Source: Rhizophagus sp. LPA8_4_AMF (lineage: Eukaryota; Glomeromycota; Glomeromycetes; Glomerales; Glomeraceae). Taken from it: a stretch of 64,000 bases of DNA. Of the stretch, positions 12,054 through 26,576 are shown piece by piece. The position numbers were made by a program, and so were the translations under genes. Each line of letters opens with the position of its first letter. The stretch's first letter is position 1. The notes under the pieces are model-generated. The model was not told the origin of the DNA, searched no databases, and saw only the letters and a program-made list of their open reading frames with translations. The DNA is taken from contig JADRCO010000039.1 in the NCBI GenBank assembly GCA_021464525.1, positions 1-64,000 on the forward strand. Reading direction: 5' to 3'.

Positions 12054-15000
12054 CTATTCTTGATCTACATTCGAAGCAAAAGTACCAATATTGCCAACTG
12101 CCCATATTTCCTGTTCTTCTTCATCCATTTCATTTGTATCTCCTACTTGAATTTGTTCCATATTTTGTTGTTCTTGTACCGCCAATTTTGTTAAGGCGCG
12201 TTTATGAAAATCTGTAATTGATTTTGCTGTCATTGCATCAACTGTTGATAAATATTGCTACAATATGAGTAATAAAGAAAAGTTATTAAATGTAAAATTT
12301 TGATTAATTTAAATTATTTATAACTTGGATTTGACAAACCTGTAATATGGTTTCGCCGTTTAATAGTTGTAATACATATACTAATGCTAGTTCAGCTGCC
12401 AATTTTACTGGGACAACTCGATCACGTACACATACCATCATGGGCGGTATGATTATGGATAAATGGGGTTCGAGGATCTAATGATATTTAAACTTTTTTT
12501 AGCAACATTAAAATTAACTATAGGTATTAATGGTATACGATGTACCTGTGGAAATTTTTTTCCAACTGCACGGAAGACAGTTAATGCCAAACGCTTTGTC
12601 TCCCCTAATAGTGTTGCAGGTTCACGAATATTGGCTACTAGCGCTTCAACAAGGCAAGCAACCGTGGATTCTCCGTGATATAAATCAATAAGCAACATTT
12701 TACCAGCTGCTATTATTGCTGTATCAGCAATATTAGGCTATAAAAAATATTGAGCGAAAAAATTCTTAAGATAATTCATCTATTTATTATGAATAACAAA
12801 AAAAACAGTATGAATTCTTTATTTACCAAATTATTCGCCGATCCTTTTACTATAATATCAACAACTTCACGTGTATTTTCTAAGTCAGAGAACGTTCTTG
12901 AAGATTCTGCAAGTATTGCATTGATTGCCAATAGAGAACTTTGAGATGGGGAACCCCCAGCTAAAATGTGAGTCCTTAAAATTGAATAAAAGAATTATTT
13001 AGAATAAAAAATATTTTATTTAGATAATGATAACACGTTAATTACTTTAACTTACGAGATGATAGGCATAGCCTCTTGTAGAGATATATGTTTACATAAG
13101 CTTCCAAACAAACGAGATGAGCCAACTACCATTCCATCTTAAGAAGATATGAAAAGATTTGATAATTATATTAAATAATCTTTTAATGTTGCTTATAGTA
13201 TCAACAAAATTCATACCTGAATTATCACTTAACCCATCCACAATAACTTTAATAACACTTTTCTTTGAAGTATCATTCATTCCTGATCCAGCTTTTTTTA
13301 CTACACTTTCTAAAGCAGTTAACATTGTCTCTCGAACATTAGGTTCACTAGTTTTGATGCCAGTAACCAACTCAATTATCAGAGGGTCTACTCTAGTTTG
13401 CAATGAGATTAGAATACCAAGAGCTGTTGCCGCTCTTAAACGTACAAGAGCACTTGAAGGATCAGAAAGAGATTTAATGAAAGTACGTTGCAATTGAGGA
13501 ATAAATGGTTTAAGATGAGCAGGAACTTTAGTAAGTAAAAGACTTAAAGTGTAGAGTATGGCGGCTTTCACTTGAGGAGGATAACGATCTCCAATTATAC
13601 GAATAAGAGGACCTGTGATTTGTGTAACAAACGGCCGAAGTGCTTCAGCCGAAGTTCTTTGGATAAGATCTCCGATACCCAAAGCAGATTGCTCACGAAC
13701 TTCGGCAGTACCATACATTAAACCTTGCAAAAATATTGGAAGAATAGGACTAATACCCTTTGGTAAACAAAAGCCTGGTAGGTCCACATCAGGTACACCA
13801 ACACCTTTCACAGCACGACGGACAGGTATAACTAATTGTTCTAATTCGTCTTTCTTTAAAGGTTTTAAAATAGCTAATAAAGCATTCCAAGCCGCCTTTA
13901 CAACAGTTTCCTGTCGATCATCTAAAAGTAAAATCAGTACACGTATCCACTCAGTCACATATCTTGAATAGTCCATTTTATTTTCATTACAAAAAGTTGT
14001 AAGCATATCACAAGCACCAGCTCGGCAAGAAGGATCGTCATTTTTTACTGCTTCAAAAAGTACTGACATTAAAGTCTGGAGACCTTCAACACTATCAATA
14101 GAAAGCAATAATGCCTTCTTTGTTTCATTCAACTCTGATATGGTATGTTCATCAGTTTCTGTACCCAAAGATATCATAAGTGCGCTTAATATTTGTGCCA
14201 AACGTTTGTTAAGAGCAGGTCCAGCTACAGTTACCAGTGATGCAAGAGCTCGAGCATTAAATGCGTTAATTGGTGTTTGTATAAGAGTAGGTATGAGCAC
14301 AGGAAAAACAACATTAGCACGTACGGCCATAATTTCTTTAAGAGCTTCTAAAGCATATATAGATTCATCTCCAGATTGTAAAGAATTAAGTAATTTTGGT
14401 AAAATTTCATCTATCGCCTTGTCCCCTACGTTCTGCTGAAGAGTATCAAAAGCTTAAAAAAACAAACGAGAGTTAATAAAAAAGCAAAAGAGTTAAACAT
14501 AAAATTTTCTCTATTTTTTTTTTTTCGTTTAATCAATTACCTTGAGCAGCTGCCTCACGCACGTCACTCGATTCATCAACCAAAGCTTTTCTAACAGCAG
14601 GTATAATTGAATCAACATAATCGATAACTTGAAATTTCCCTGCCGTACTCATTACTTCGCTTAGACCAATACAGACGCCCTGTCTCATGTCTGCTTCTTG
14701 AGATTCTAAACCTTCTTCAAGAATTGGTATAATTTCTGATAAAACACTTTCACCTAATTTACGAACAAGCTCTCCCAGTGTTCGACCAGCCACTTGACGC
14801 CTCTCATAGCTAGGACTTGCAAGGCTACGGATGATCATTCCCATCATTATTGGAAGTATATCTTTGACGGTACGAGGAGTGTTAGATACAATAGCTTTCC
14901 ATACGTGAACTGATGCTTGTCGAACAATACCAGAAACTTCGAAAATGAAATGAAAATATGAAATAATATTAAGTATTTTAAATAATTAATTTATAAATAT

Positions 15001-18000
15001 ACCATCTAAACCATATAACTTACCATCTTGTCTAACGATGTATAAAGCAGCCAGTAGACGATCACGTCTTTCTTTACCAAGAATTTGAAGTAAAGCCTTT
15101 CTATTTGCCTCTGTACCACCCATTTCTTCTTCTTCTTCTTCTCCTCCAAGTTCAGTTTTACCACTAATACCTGTAATTCTATAAAGTAAATCTCCCATAA
15201 GTTGTACAGAACTTTGCCTAATCCTCCAATTATCATCAAATAATCCTCTTTCTAACTCAGGAAGTAAGAGGTCCACAGCTTTTGTTGCATAATTTGCTAC
15301 GATCATTTGACCTGCTCGAAGTGAGGCATCACGTACATATTCGGATTCATCCGCAAGACCAGATAAAATTGGTGGGATAATTCGACCAAGATAGGGTTGG
15401 AACCGAAGGCCAAAAGTTGCGGGAAGGTAAATAAGCAACGATATAAATCCTTCTCGGACATAAGATTTTGAGCTACTAGTGTTACTAATTATTTCTGGTA
15501 AAAGTCCATCAAGTCGTTCAAGACCTAACCCCGCTAATACCTCACTAAGACCTTGAGCAGCACCTTGTCGATCAACACCACTTGTATCAGATTTAAGCGT
15601 GTGTACAAGTTCATTGACAAGGTTAGGAAATTTGTCCTCGCCAAGTTTTTCAACCATAGTACCAAGTGCTTTTGCTGCTGTAGCGCGAGCATCCGGCACT
15701 GGATCGACTAATACTTCTTTGAGGCCAGGTAAAAGTCTGGGTAAATACGGAACAATATCTCTGACATCAGTAAGAGATGCCATATTACCAACAATCTGGG
15801 ATGACTTTTTTTTGATCTCTGTTCCTCGTTCTTTTAATCCACGTTCAAGAATTGGCATTACCTTTAAACGAAACAAAGTCATTGTTATAAATATAATAGA
15901 TCTTAAAATAAAAAAATAAAATAAAAAAAGATATATATATGTACCAATGCTAGTGAAGGAGCATCGATATAATGTACAAAAGCGGTTTCTAATAATGAAT
16001 CTAACGCAGCATTAGTATGCTTATCAGGATCACTCAGGCCTTTAAGTAAAATTGGTACTAAAGCTTGAATTTCAGGATTACTAATAACTTCACCGAAACG
16101 TAATAATGCTTCATTAGCAGCAGACTGAACGTTTGTATGCGAATCTGTAAGTACATTCGTTAACCGTGGAACAATTGTTGGAAGAGAAATGGAAAGTTGT
16201 TTAGGAGCACAAAAAGCCATTGAGCCCAATAATTCAACTGAACCCTTTTTTGTTCGCCATTGTCTATCATCTAATCCTGCTAATAATGAAGGAAGAATAA
16301 GTTTGACACAATGTCCACTAATTTTACTCATTATTACTCTTGCAGCATCTGAAGTTGCTTCTCGAACGTCAGGATGCGTGTCTCCAAAACAAACTAAAAG
16401 TAAAGGAAGTATCTGAATAATATAAGGTTCAAAAAGACGACCCAAAGATTGTGACAATGTTTCAAAAGCAAAAAGGGCTCCTTGTCGATATTTATAATCC
16501 TTTTTGTTGTCAACTGCCTCTTTTAATGATGTCATAACGCTACAATCTTTTAAAGCTGAAATACCCGTGCCTTTAACAACGCCAGCTAAACCAAATGCAG
16601 CACCTCTTCGTTCCGCATATTTTTCAGCACGGAATAACTGATTAAGTAGTCCCTCGATCAAACTTGGAGTATTATCTTTCATTAATTTAATTAATGGTGG
16701 TAAACAATCACCAACTGCTGCTTGAACAGATTCTGAAGGAGTTTTTAACGTATCTAATAGTTTATCTATCACAATTGGAATCATTGCATCTGTAGGATTT
16801 AAATGCCGAGCTAGAGCTCCAAGCCAAACAACAACAGATTCGCGTATTCGATCATGTGTTTCAGTAGGTACAGCAGGCTTATCTAAATAATTTTCTAACA
16901 CTGGCAATAATAATGTAACATTTTTGGCTCCATGTTCATTAATTACTGCTAACCCAGCCTATTTCAAAATATAGAATTAGTTGAATAAGTAAAAAAATTA
17001 CTGATACTTAAATCATAATAATTTAATAAACAATTTTCATACTTCTAACATTTTTTGTCGAACTTGTGCATGGATATCACCAACAGCTTCATCGTTGATA
17101 AGGAATTCAAAGAACGGAATTAAATCCGAAGATCTCATACATGGCGCGAGTTCACTAAGAGCAAGCGCCAATCCAACACGAGCTTCCCAAGGATCTTTAT
17201 TTTTATCCAAAGATTCTGGTCTTAACATGCGAAAATCGTCATATTCCGGCTTGATTGGGGCGACCTGAATAAATGATAAAATATTTTATTTATTGGTTGC
17301 ATTATTTGAGCTAATAACATAAATGTCAATACCTTCTCTTTATAATGATCGTAAATTAAATTTAACGTATCTGCCATTGAATCTTGAAAGTACTTGGCAG
17401 CTTTACCTATCGCTTTGGAAGCAGCGATTCGAACATATTTTTCATCGCGAGTTATTAAAGGTATTAATTCCATTGCATAACATGGTTCAACATCCATTCC
17501 GTTGTCTTCCCATAATACTGATGCCAGCTTGGCATTATTCTCATCTTCATCATGACACGCAACCCATAGTTCACGAGAAAAGTCAATTTCAGTAAGATCC
17601 AAATAATCCAAAGCTTGTAAAGAAGCGTGACGAACGAATGGTTCAGAGGATAATAATCCATTAAGTAATGCATCAATTTCTTTCCTTCCTACAGTGTCAC
17701 CAATGGCTTCACATAAACTTACTAAAGCTGTTCTTGCTAATTTATTCAATTTAGGATATTCTTTAATAATTTGCAGAAGGATCAGAATCATTTCTGTTCG
17801 AGGTAGTAAAGGTGAAGACCCAATCGACGAATGGAAATATATAACATCTAATCCGAGAGCAATTTGATCCATCACATCCTTTTCTCCTTCATTATCATTT
17901 TTAATACCACCTTTTTTAACAACTTGGTGAATTAGTGGAAAGCAATAAGAAAAGGATGAAGGGGGTAGTAATGAACGTTCAGTTATAAATCTAAGACGAT

Positions 18001-21000
18001 AAAGAACACGAGTAACAAGATTGTCCAAAGGCTCATGAAACCATCTTTCAGGAACTTCCTTAACATTCATAGTACGAAGAGTTGCTAAACCGATAAAATC
18101 ACGAATATTCTCAATTTTTTCTGATGTGCACTTATTAATTCGTAAATATGTGTTGACACCTTTATCGCCGATCAAAGGACCTCCTTTTTGTACAACATCG
18201 ATTAAAATTCTCATAAATTCTACAATATGTTTTTCTACAGCTTCAGAATTTCCCTCGACTAATGCGTCCACAATATCAAGACCTCTTGTTAATTTCAAAC
18301 GAAGTGTTTCCATATTTTTACGTATTTTGGATTCGTATGTTAATTGGGAGTTTACTGCGGACTGTTCCTCCTTTGTAAGTTTAGGAGTATTTGAAGAAGA
18401 GTCACCTTTCTTTTTGGCGATTGATTCACGCAATTCACGTTCCCATTTTTCTGTTTGATAATCTTTTCGATTACGATTCTCTACAATGTTCTTCTTATTA
18501 CGTTTGAGAACTAATAATATTAAAATATTAATTATTAATTGATCAATAAGGATAATTATGATAATTATAATAAATAATAAAAATTTATAATACCGTCAAT
18601 AAATAAAGTTCCTTCTGGAGTTTTCCAAATTTCAACATCATTTTCTCCTATATTATCAAACAATGAGGCATCCAAATCTCTGTGACATTGTGTTAAGAAT
18701 AAAGGTATTATTGTTTCTGGAGAAATAAAAGTAATAGTAGCAATAGCTGACATAGCAGCTTTATAAAAATATTTTTGCTGGTGAAAAAAAAATTAGTGTT
18801 AAAATTTTTATTATATTACATCAATTTATATAACAATTTTGTTTCTTACCTCATGATCAATCTCAATATTTTCTTGAACTATTTGTCGAAGACGACCTGA
18901 ATAATTTTCAACAAGGTTTCCAGGATCAACATGAGCTCTTTGAATCAATGAAATCCAATTGTATTTGTTGTTAGGTGATACTAATATTAATTATATAATA
19001 TGTAAATTCTTAATTAAGACATAAATTAAATCATAATTTATTGACAATCTGCAAAATATACCAATTAATGGATGATGTGCTAAAATGATCAACTCGACAA
19101 GTGAAGATTCAATTTTGTAATTATCCTCTTCTTTAGAGAAAGTGGCAATAGCCGTAAGCACTTGTGAAAGTCGGTACGCATTTACTATAGGATCAGAATG
19201 AGCAGATCCTGACGACAATACTGCCGTAGAATCTTTAACATTTTTCTCAAGCTTAAATCACAAAATTAAGGTACAACGTAAATATATAGTTTAATTAAAG
19301 CAAGGGATAAAGTAAACGTATCTATTATAATAGACCTACATTGAGTACCCATTGTGACAATCCTATACGAAAAATCTTTCCAACAGTTTCAGCATTATTT
19401 TGAGTGCACCTTTTTAGAGAATTATACGCTTCACGACGTATTCGGTGATTAGATGATGTTATCAAATAAATAAAGGCCGTAGATAAAAATATTCTAAAAA
19501 ACAATAATACGTAAATATCTGATCATAAAATAATTCATTAAACATCATCACATCATTCTTACTGTGCATCATTATTTTGTAACAAAGCTTCATCCCCATC
19601 AAGTAAAACTCCTTCAAGTGCACGGATCAACCAAAATCCTTCTTCGTAAGTATTTAATTTGGAGTAAACTTTGTCCCAAAGTAAAAAAGAAGGTTTCGGT
19701 GACGTTATTAAAATATTTTGAGTAAATTTTTTTGCGTTTATTAAATCATCTAAATATTTAATAGATTAAATTATTTTACTTAATAAATTCAAGTGTAATA
19801 TTAAAAAAGATATTACGGAAGAAGAAAAAATTATATTACCAATTATATCATCATTCCAATTTTTGGCCTTGCCAATTGCAATTGCAATAGTAACATATCC
19901 TTCAATTGGTCCTCCAGTGAAAGTAAGAGGATTCGATTGAATTTTTTCCAACGTTGGTATAAGTTGTGCAAGAGACTTGTACACAAATTTTTTCATCGAA
20001 TTCGTGGGAGACTCAGTTACTTCCCAAACCATTTTACCAATAGCAATCGCCCAAGCTTTCCTAGTGCCAATCTTTGAACTAGACAATCCATCTGCTGCAG
20101 ACTTCATGATTTTTTCCACAAATGACTTATCATGTTCAGATCTCAGTAAAAATCCGGCATGTAATCCCAATATTTCAATCGCTTTAGATAAAGAAGATTC
20201 ATTATTTTCTTTAGAAACAATAGGTAAAAGTCCATCAATTGCAGTTTTAACAACATCGGGTGATTGGCGAATATGAGCAAGAGCTTGTAACAAAATAACA
20301 CGATGCTCTGGGTTAGTCACCTTTCCTGTCCCAATAAAATACAATAAAATTTTTGGTGATAAGTTAGTACATTCACATAATAAAATTGTAATAATAAGTA
20401 TTAAAGCAATTGAACTAAGTTTTAAGATGATTTAGACGAATAGAAAGAAGGGTTTGTCATAATTTTTTAGATTAATATTCAATCGTTAAATTTTTAAATT
20501 CGAATAATTTGTAATCAAATATATATATACACTAAAATATATATACTAATTATATATAAGTATATATGTATTTGTTTTTACAAATAATGAAATCAAAAGG
20601 AAAAGAAGATACTGATCACCTGTTAATGCTTGCAAAATGTCCCTAACATTATTTATAAGAACTTCTTCTCCCGAACTTTTTTCAATTAAGATAATCAACA
20701 ATTCTGCGGCATCCATTTGTATTGTTTTGTTGGTCGATTGTATATGATTAAATAGTGATTGCAACTTAAAAACATTTGACACATCGAAGGATACAGATTT
20801 AAAAAGACTTTTTAAAACTGTATAAAGTACAACAAAATAAATTAGAAATTAAATTTAATATGAAACAAAGTAAACCAAAAAGTGAGTACCATTTAATATG
20901 ATTTCTGGCGCTCTAAGAAGTTGTTTCTCTAAAACGGGTGTAATTTTGATCTTAAAATCTTCTTCAGTGACCATAACGCTAATGAAATCATGTAGTGCAT

Positions 21001-22229
21001 CCTAATTTAAATAATTAAGATATTCAGAATTTATTCGATTTGACTTCCAACATAGAAAAAAAAATATCTAAGTCAAGTTACCGTTGATATCTTTGGCACT
21101 GGGGTCTTTGATGAAATAATAGCCGTTATATAATATTGTATTATGTCTTCCTAAGTTTGGAGAGCCAATAAGAAAAATAATCAAATTCAATAGGGGGATT
21201 TAATAGAAATAGTAAAATTACACGAACTTTTGCATTTTCAACGTAAGATTTGCCAATGCCCTTTCTAAGTCTCAAGGAGCAGTCAATGACAGTTCCCAAT
21301 AATACAGCATTCCTATAAACAGGGTTGCATGCTTTCACATTAGATATCAAATAAGAAATATATGAGGGAATGTGTGATGCATTCTTAAAAAGTAATTATT
21401 ATTATCGATCAAGTTAGTAGTATTTTTAATCATTAGATCAATTTAAATCAAAAAAGAAAAAATAAATTATTATAACGTACATTGCGAATTGTTCGTCTAA
21501 CATCGACCAATGCACCACGTTTTATATTTTTTCGTTTCTCATTTTCGCTTACTAATGAATGTAATAGAATCGCTTGAACGTCTACTAAATCCCTCCAATA
21601 AGAAGAATCTAGCGTTGAATTTTTCGACAAAGCAAATGAGATCAGCAGATTGATCCATGTGAGAAGAACAAACCGGTTAACGGAGGAAGTCGTATAAGTG
21701 GTGCTAGATGAAAATGCGGATCATATATTAATAACCAATCATACATTATATTGAATAAGAAACATCATTCTTGTTGTACCCATCGGGACTCTTTTGATCC
21801 AATTTATTAGTTTCGTTGACAATCAATGGAACAAATGTCACTAAGAATTGGTATGAATTCCAATTATTAAGTTCTTTTAACACATTTATCATTGCGGAAC
21901 GCGAAGGTCTGTCATTATATCTCGAGTAAGTAAGGAACACTAGGTGAAGTAAGCTTCCAAGTGTTTTGTCGGACAGACCTATTATAAGCAAGAACAGATT
22001 TAACAGAACAAATTATAACAACGAATTATGTAATGAAAAAGTCAATAATTTAACTCCTTCTTAATAACTAACCTCCAGCTTTTATTCGAGGTATTAAAGA
22101 ATGATTCAGAAATTCAAGACGTTCTGTTATGCTAGAGCTTGTAAAGCTATATAAAGCACGAGACTTTATAAATTCCGCCCAAGAAAGATCAGCCAAGCCA
22201 ATATCAACAATCTCTACTGGATCGTCCAT
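12054..22229 (-). CDS. GCN1: Translational activator GCN1 (HEAT-repeat scaffold for GCN2)
   Basis: GCN1 binds elongating or collided ribosomes and GCN2, and is needed for eIF2-alpha phosphorylation in amino-acid starvation. The gene spans over 10 kb with about 24 exons and encodes roughly 2,600 residues, close to the usual ~2,670. Larger coding blocks lie at about 19841-20330, 17336-18510, 15945-16959, 15020-15859, 14541-14938 and 13217-14454. The central third is unmistakable: [60 protein letters not shown] and [20 protein letters not shown] form the eEF3-like HEAT region. [20 protein letters not shown] follows in the part that contacts GCN2 in yeast. The end reads [20 protein letters not shown] and an acidic tail. 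The start chosen is the ATG at 22229 ([12 protein letters not shown]); an in-frame upstream codon near 22349 precedes a Phe/Lys-rich stretch that looks non-coding. Confidence 0.93.
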
Positions 22230-22436
22230 ATTGAACTTTTGATACGAAAAATACCGCAGTAGCGAAGATGATAATTTTAAAAGATCAAAAGATCTGAAGA
22301 AAAAAAATTTTTTGAAGTTTTTAACAATTAAGGAAAGATTTTCAAACATAGTACCTCATAGGTTACTGCGGATAATAAAGAATTCTATCCTTTTCTTTTT
22401 TCCTTTCAAAACTTCAAAATTCAAATACCATATATC
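22230..22436. promoter_or_regulatory. Short divergent promoter, GCN1 / unknown gene
   Basis: Only 207 bp separate the two opposed start codons, so both genes must be driven from this interval or from within each other's 5' exons. It is AT-rich with pyrimidine runs; no defined factor site was recognised. Confidence 0.5.
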
Positions 22437-25267
22437 ATGGAACCCGAAACTTTCATTAATTTACTACTTGACCACATTGAATCAAAAACCGTAATTTCAA
22501 CAGATTATAATTATTTGTACTTACATAAATGGGAAATTGCGCCTGAAATCGCTGCTCGACTTCCAAGGTTTGCATTACTAAAAGAATAGACTTGCTCTTA
22601 CAATTATAGGTTTTATATTTATTCTTAGAATTACGATCATTTATAACAAAAAAAAAATTTAGTACATTTAAATCATATCAGGATGTCCTCTTTACTTATA
22701 TTTGTTCAAATAATATTGTACCTGATTGTGACCTAACGGTGTGTAAAAAAAAAAATTTTTTTCATAAGAGTGTAATTATAAAGTTTAGATTATAAATAAA
22801 AATATATTCAAATTTCAATTACTTGTTCATTTTGTGATTATTATCTTTTAGATTAATGGAAATTTTCTAGCCCATATTTTGGCAAAAAGGTTACATGATT
22901 CGGCGAATTCCAAAACTTATACGCCGATATTAAAGTTTTTCAATACGTTCGAACCGCAGGAAAATTTTTGTCAGTATCAAAACAATTTAATATAATTAGA
23001 GAATTCATTAAATTGATATCATGTATATATAGTTCCATTCAGGTCAAGTCTTGAACTGTTGATCAAACAAGTTCTTGATGATAGTAGAGTATCGGGACAA
23101 ACGATTCATTGGTTGCTATCATTTATACGAGATCAAGCTGGTTGGTTATATTCAAACAATAACGACGCTGATTCTAAGGAAATTCAAAGAAGAGATGATT
23201 TTCGTGCTTTTCTAGCAGAGAAATTTAGCAAGGTGAAAATTTATTTTAAAAATTAATAATTTATATGTAATTTTTTTTTTTTAAAAAAAAAAAAAAATCT
23301 TCATTATATATACTAATTAATTTATATAACTTTCTTGAAAAATCACACAATTTCTAAAGATGTCAAGAACTTTGTTATATGAGGATCTTGAACTTTTACG
23401 AATGGTGCAAGGAATTTCCAAGATTAATGATATTAAAGTGAAACCGGATTTTACCCAGGAAGAAATGCTTGTTTCTCAAAAGTATGCAAATTTGGTCAAT
23501 TAAATATTTCATAATGATAATAATTTCTCCGATCATATTTCAGGTTACACGTATGTCAAGCTATTTTAGATACTGTTATACTTTTTCCAAGCGAGCATCG
23601 AACACATCAATCAGACCTTTGTAAGGTACGTGTTTTAATTTTTCACATGATAAGGATTGGAAGAGGTTGTCGATTTTTTAATGAATTCAAATCAACAACT
23701 TACTCAAATATTAACGTAAACTTCTATAGATTATTACGCATCAAGATTTCACAAAATTGCGTCCACTTCACATGATGTATGTTGTTTCAAGTTAATAAGT
23801 GGGTGAGTGTCAGAAAAAGGGACCAATTGATAAAAAAAAAACAAATTAAATAGTGTTCAATCAATGCTAATTTGAACATTTGATCCAGAACATACATTAA
23901 TTTTTTTTAAAAACAAGGTTTCAAAACAGTTCGGTCTCTTTTTCAAATACTCACCTAGATTATATCATCTCATTATTTAAAGAGCCGCGATTAATTCTTA
24001 AAATTTTCAAACCAGGTTTAAAATTTATAAGGCCGAATTTCCCTGTCAAACTGATCTTTTAATAAATCAATTAAGATTAGAAAAATTGATTACAATTCAA
24101 GAAGTTGAATCGGTATAATAGTTAATATAAAAATCTATTATTAAATTAACTTATTAACCTATTATTAACATTTACGAATTCAATATTGTAGTTGAAATTG
24201 AAACCTTTTCTGAAAACGTTGATGTACAATAATATTATAAATGAATGTTTGGAGCATCTTGAACTTTTTGAGTTAGAACTTGCACAATGTCTCAAAAATA
24301 ACCAGGTTTAGTTCCACCAACTATGTATTTTTTTTTTTAAACATGTTATTTTAAACATTCTTGCAATTATTCTAGGATATTACATCAGAATTTGAATATT
24401 TTGATTTATTAGCCGAACGTAAGACTGAATTGAACTCAATTTACGAAACTTTTTCAACCTTGAAAAACAGAGAAATTATTCTTATATTGTTGGATATTGC
24501 TGAATTTGTTATAAATGTTCCAGCCAAGTAAGTTTTATATGTACTTACGTATAAATTCATTATTTTTGTGCGCATCTGTAACAATTTTTTATGATAATTT
24601 CAGGTTTATAATGAGAGTAATTGTTTGTTTAGCGTTACTACATAGATTATGTAGTGAAAAATACAATAATATCTTAAATGATTCTAATGTACTAAACAAG
24701 GTAACATATCAAATCGGTTTTCATATCTGAAATAACAAAAAAAAAAAAAAAATGAATAAATTTTTTTTTCTATTTCAGGATATTAATTTCAAAGAAATTA
24801 ATCGATTAATACTTGACATTTGGTTGTCATCATTTTCTCGACTTCGAATTTCAAGATCTTTTTTGACTTACCAAGTTAATTCGTCCGAAATTCTTAAAAT
24901 GTTACAAATTCTTACAACACTTTTTCTCTTCACTTTCTACGCATCATCACGTTCTACATGGATTCAATCCTACACATTTCCTACTGATGCAGAAGAGCAT
25001 AAGACCGAGATATTAAGTCCAACTTTGACTTTATTCTTAGAGAATCTCCTTAAATTATTTAAAGTTTTATTGAATAATGATCTTTGTGAGGAAAGGAAAA
25101 GTATTGAAGATTTAATTCACATAATATTTGATAAATTGGGATTTGAAGTACCTTTGGAGGTGATTACTAAAGAAACCAAATACCTGCTCAAAGTAGTTGG
25201 GAAAGATCAATGGACTGATTTATTGAAAGAACGTATTAGCAATGTTAATCAAGAAGAGTCAATGTAA
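22437..25267 (+). CDS. Unrecognised all-helical protein (about 570 residues)
   Basis: About twelve exons with good GT-AG borders give one continuous frame of about 570 residues, starting METEP-like (MEPETFINLLLDHIES) at the first ATG. The last exon is the longest (about 24779-25267) and ends NVNQEESM. The protein is Leu/Ile-rich and predicted by eye to be a run of amphipathic helices, for example TIHWLLSFIRDQAGWLY, LLYEDLELLRMVQGISK and INRLILDIWLSSFSRLRI. This fits an alpha-solenoid adaptor. No catalytic motif, zinc ligand set or clear membrane segment was seen. I do not recognise the family. Intron 7 (about 23778-24015) is unusually long and holds a MITE-like insertion. It shares a 207 bp divergent promoter with GCN1. 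Confidence 0.7.
23793..23963. mobile_element. MITE-like element inside an intron
   Basis: The left arm (about 23800-23824, GGGTGAGTGTCAGAAAAAGG...) and right arm (about 23932-23956) are inverted copies matching at about 19 of 25 positions, the reverse of the right arm reading AGGTGAGTATTTGAAAAAGA. TA-containing flanks (TTAATAAG / GATTATA) would fit a Tc1/mariner-type target. The ~170 bp body has no coding capacity. It sits wholly within an intron of the unrecognised gene at 22437-25267, the longest intron of that gene. Confidence 0.5.
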
Positions 25268-26573
25268 TAATTAATCATGGTATTAATTCATAATAAATTC
25301 TGCTGAAATTAAAAAGGGTTGACCAGAATTTTAGTGCAGGACAGTGGAGGTATCACGTGAAATTTGCGAATTTTATCAAGAATTTTTTTTTTTTTTTGTT
25401 AGAAATTTGGCGTTTCATTTAACATTTGATGATAATAACTACTGATGAATAAAAAATATCTTTTTATCATTTCATATTATTATAAACAGTATATAGAATA
25501 TATATATGTATACACACACACATATATATATTATGCATATAATAATTATTCGAACGTGAATGAAAGGTAGTTTCATATGGATTTTTATTATAGGGAAGTC
25601 AGAAAAGTTGAAATATTATTTGAAGTTAAACATGGACAATTTTCCAGAAATCTTTTCTTCACTAATTTTATTTTATTTTATTTATTTTATTTTATTTTTG
25701 ATTATTTTCATTCTTGCATAGTTGTATCACTTTCCATATCGAATTTGAAGGATTATTGACGTGAAATGCGGGTATTTGTGTAATTTAAATTTTATTTTGA
25801 TTTGAGATTATTTGTATTTACATTTATTATATATAAAAAATTTTGATAATTTTTTGAAATTTTTTTTTTTTAGGATGAAGCGACATATTTATATATTTTT
25901 TTTTTTTATGACCAACTACAAAAAAGTGGGGGAGGGATTAAATTGTTACATAAATTGATGATTATTATAATCAGGTGAGGGTGGGCTTTTTTTAATTCCC
26001 TAAAATTATATATGACTGGATTCTCAAAATCGGCCTTTTTTTATTTATGTATCTTTTCTATTTAGTAAAATTCGGATTTGCCATTGTCCCCTTATAAGGA
26101 TAAAAGGCGGCTCAAATATTTATATCAGTATAGTTAAATATGCTTAAAAGAAAGAAATAGAATTCTATTATCAAATGGAGATTCCGCGCCCCATTGCCTA
26201 ATACAGTATATAATGTATTATGCTTATTTATTTTATATTAATATTTAGTTAAATTAATTTATTTCAATAATAAGATATGATTAAAAAAATTAAAATGAGG
26301 GATCATATAAAGGTATTAAATTATTAAATAGATTGAAAATATATGAATCAATACGTTTTGTTTCCTTAAACACCATTTTTATAATAATAATATATATCTT
26401 TATAATAATTATTAATTATTATTATTTAACTATTAAATTATTATCTGTTATTGTATAATTATTATAAAGAATTATAAATTAATTCAAAGTTAATCAAATT
26501 AATCATAACTATTATAAATTAATTATTATAAATTGATGATAATAATATAATATTTAAATAATCTTTGTTTCTT

Positions 26574-26576
<3 letters not shown>

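Noticed and set aside
12464-12482. GGTTCGAGGATC, a tRNA B-box-like word
   Set aside because: Lies across a GCN1 exon border and has no A box or cloverleaf around it.
13159-14439. Several plus-strand open frames antisense to GCN1
   Set aside because: They are mirror frames of long GCN1 exons and show no independent family signal.
22069-22349. Extended GCN1 N-terminus from an upstream in-frame codon near 22349
   Set aside because: The added residues are Phe/Lys/Leu-rich with a poly-Phe run, unlike GCN1; the ATG at 22229 begins a sensible N-terminus.
25500-25540. TA/CA microsatellite-like stretch
   Set aside because: Only a few imperfect units, ordinary for this AT-rich background.
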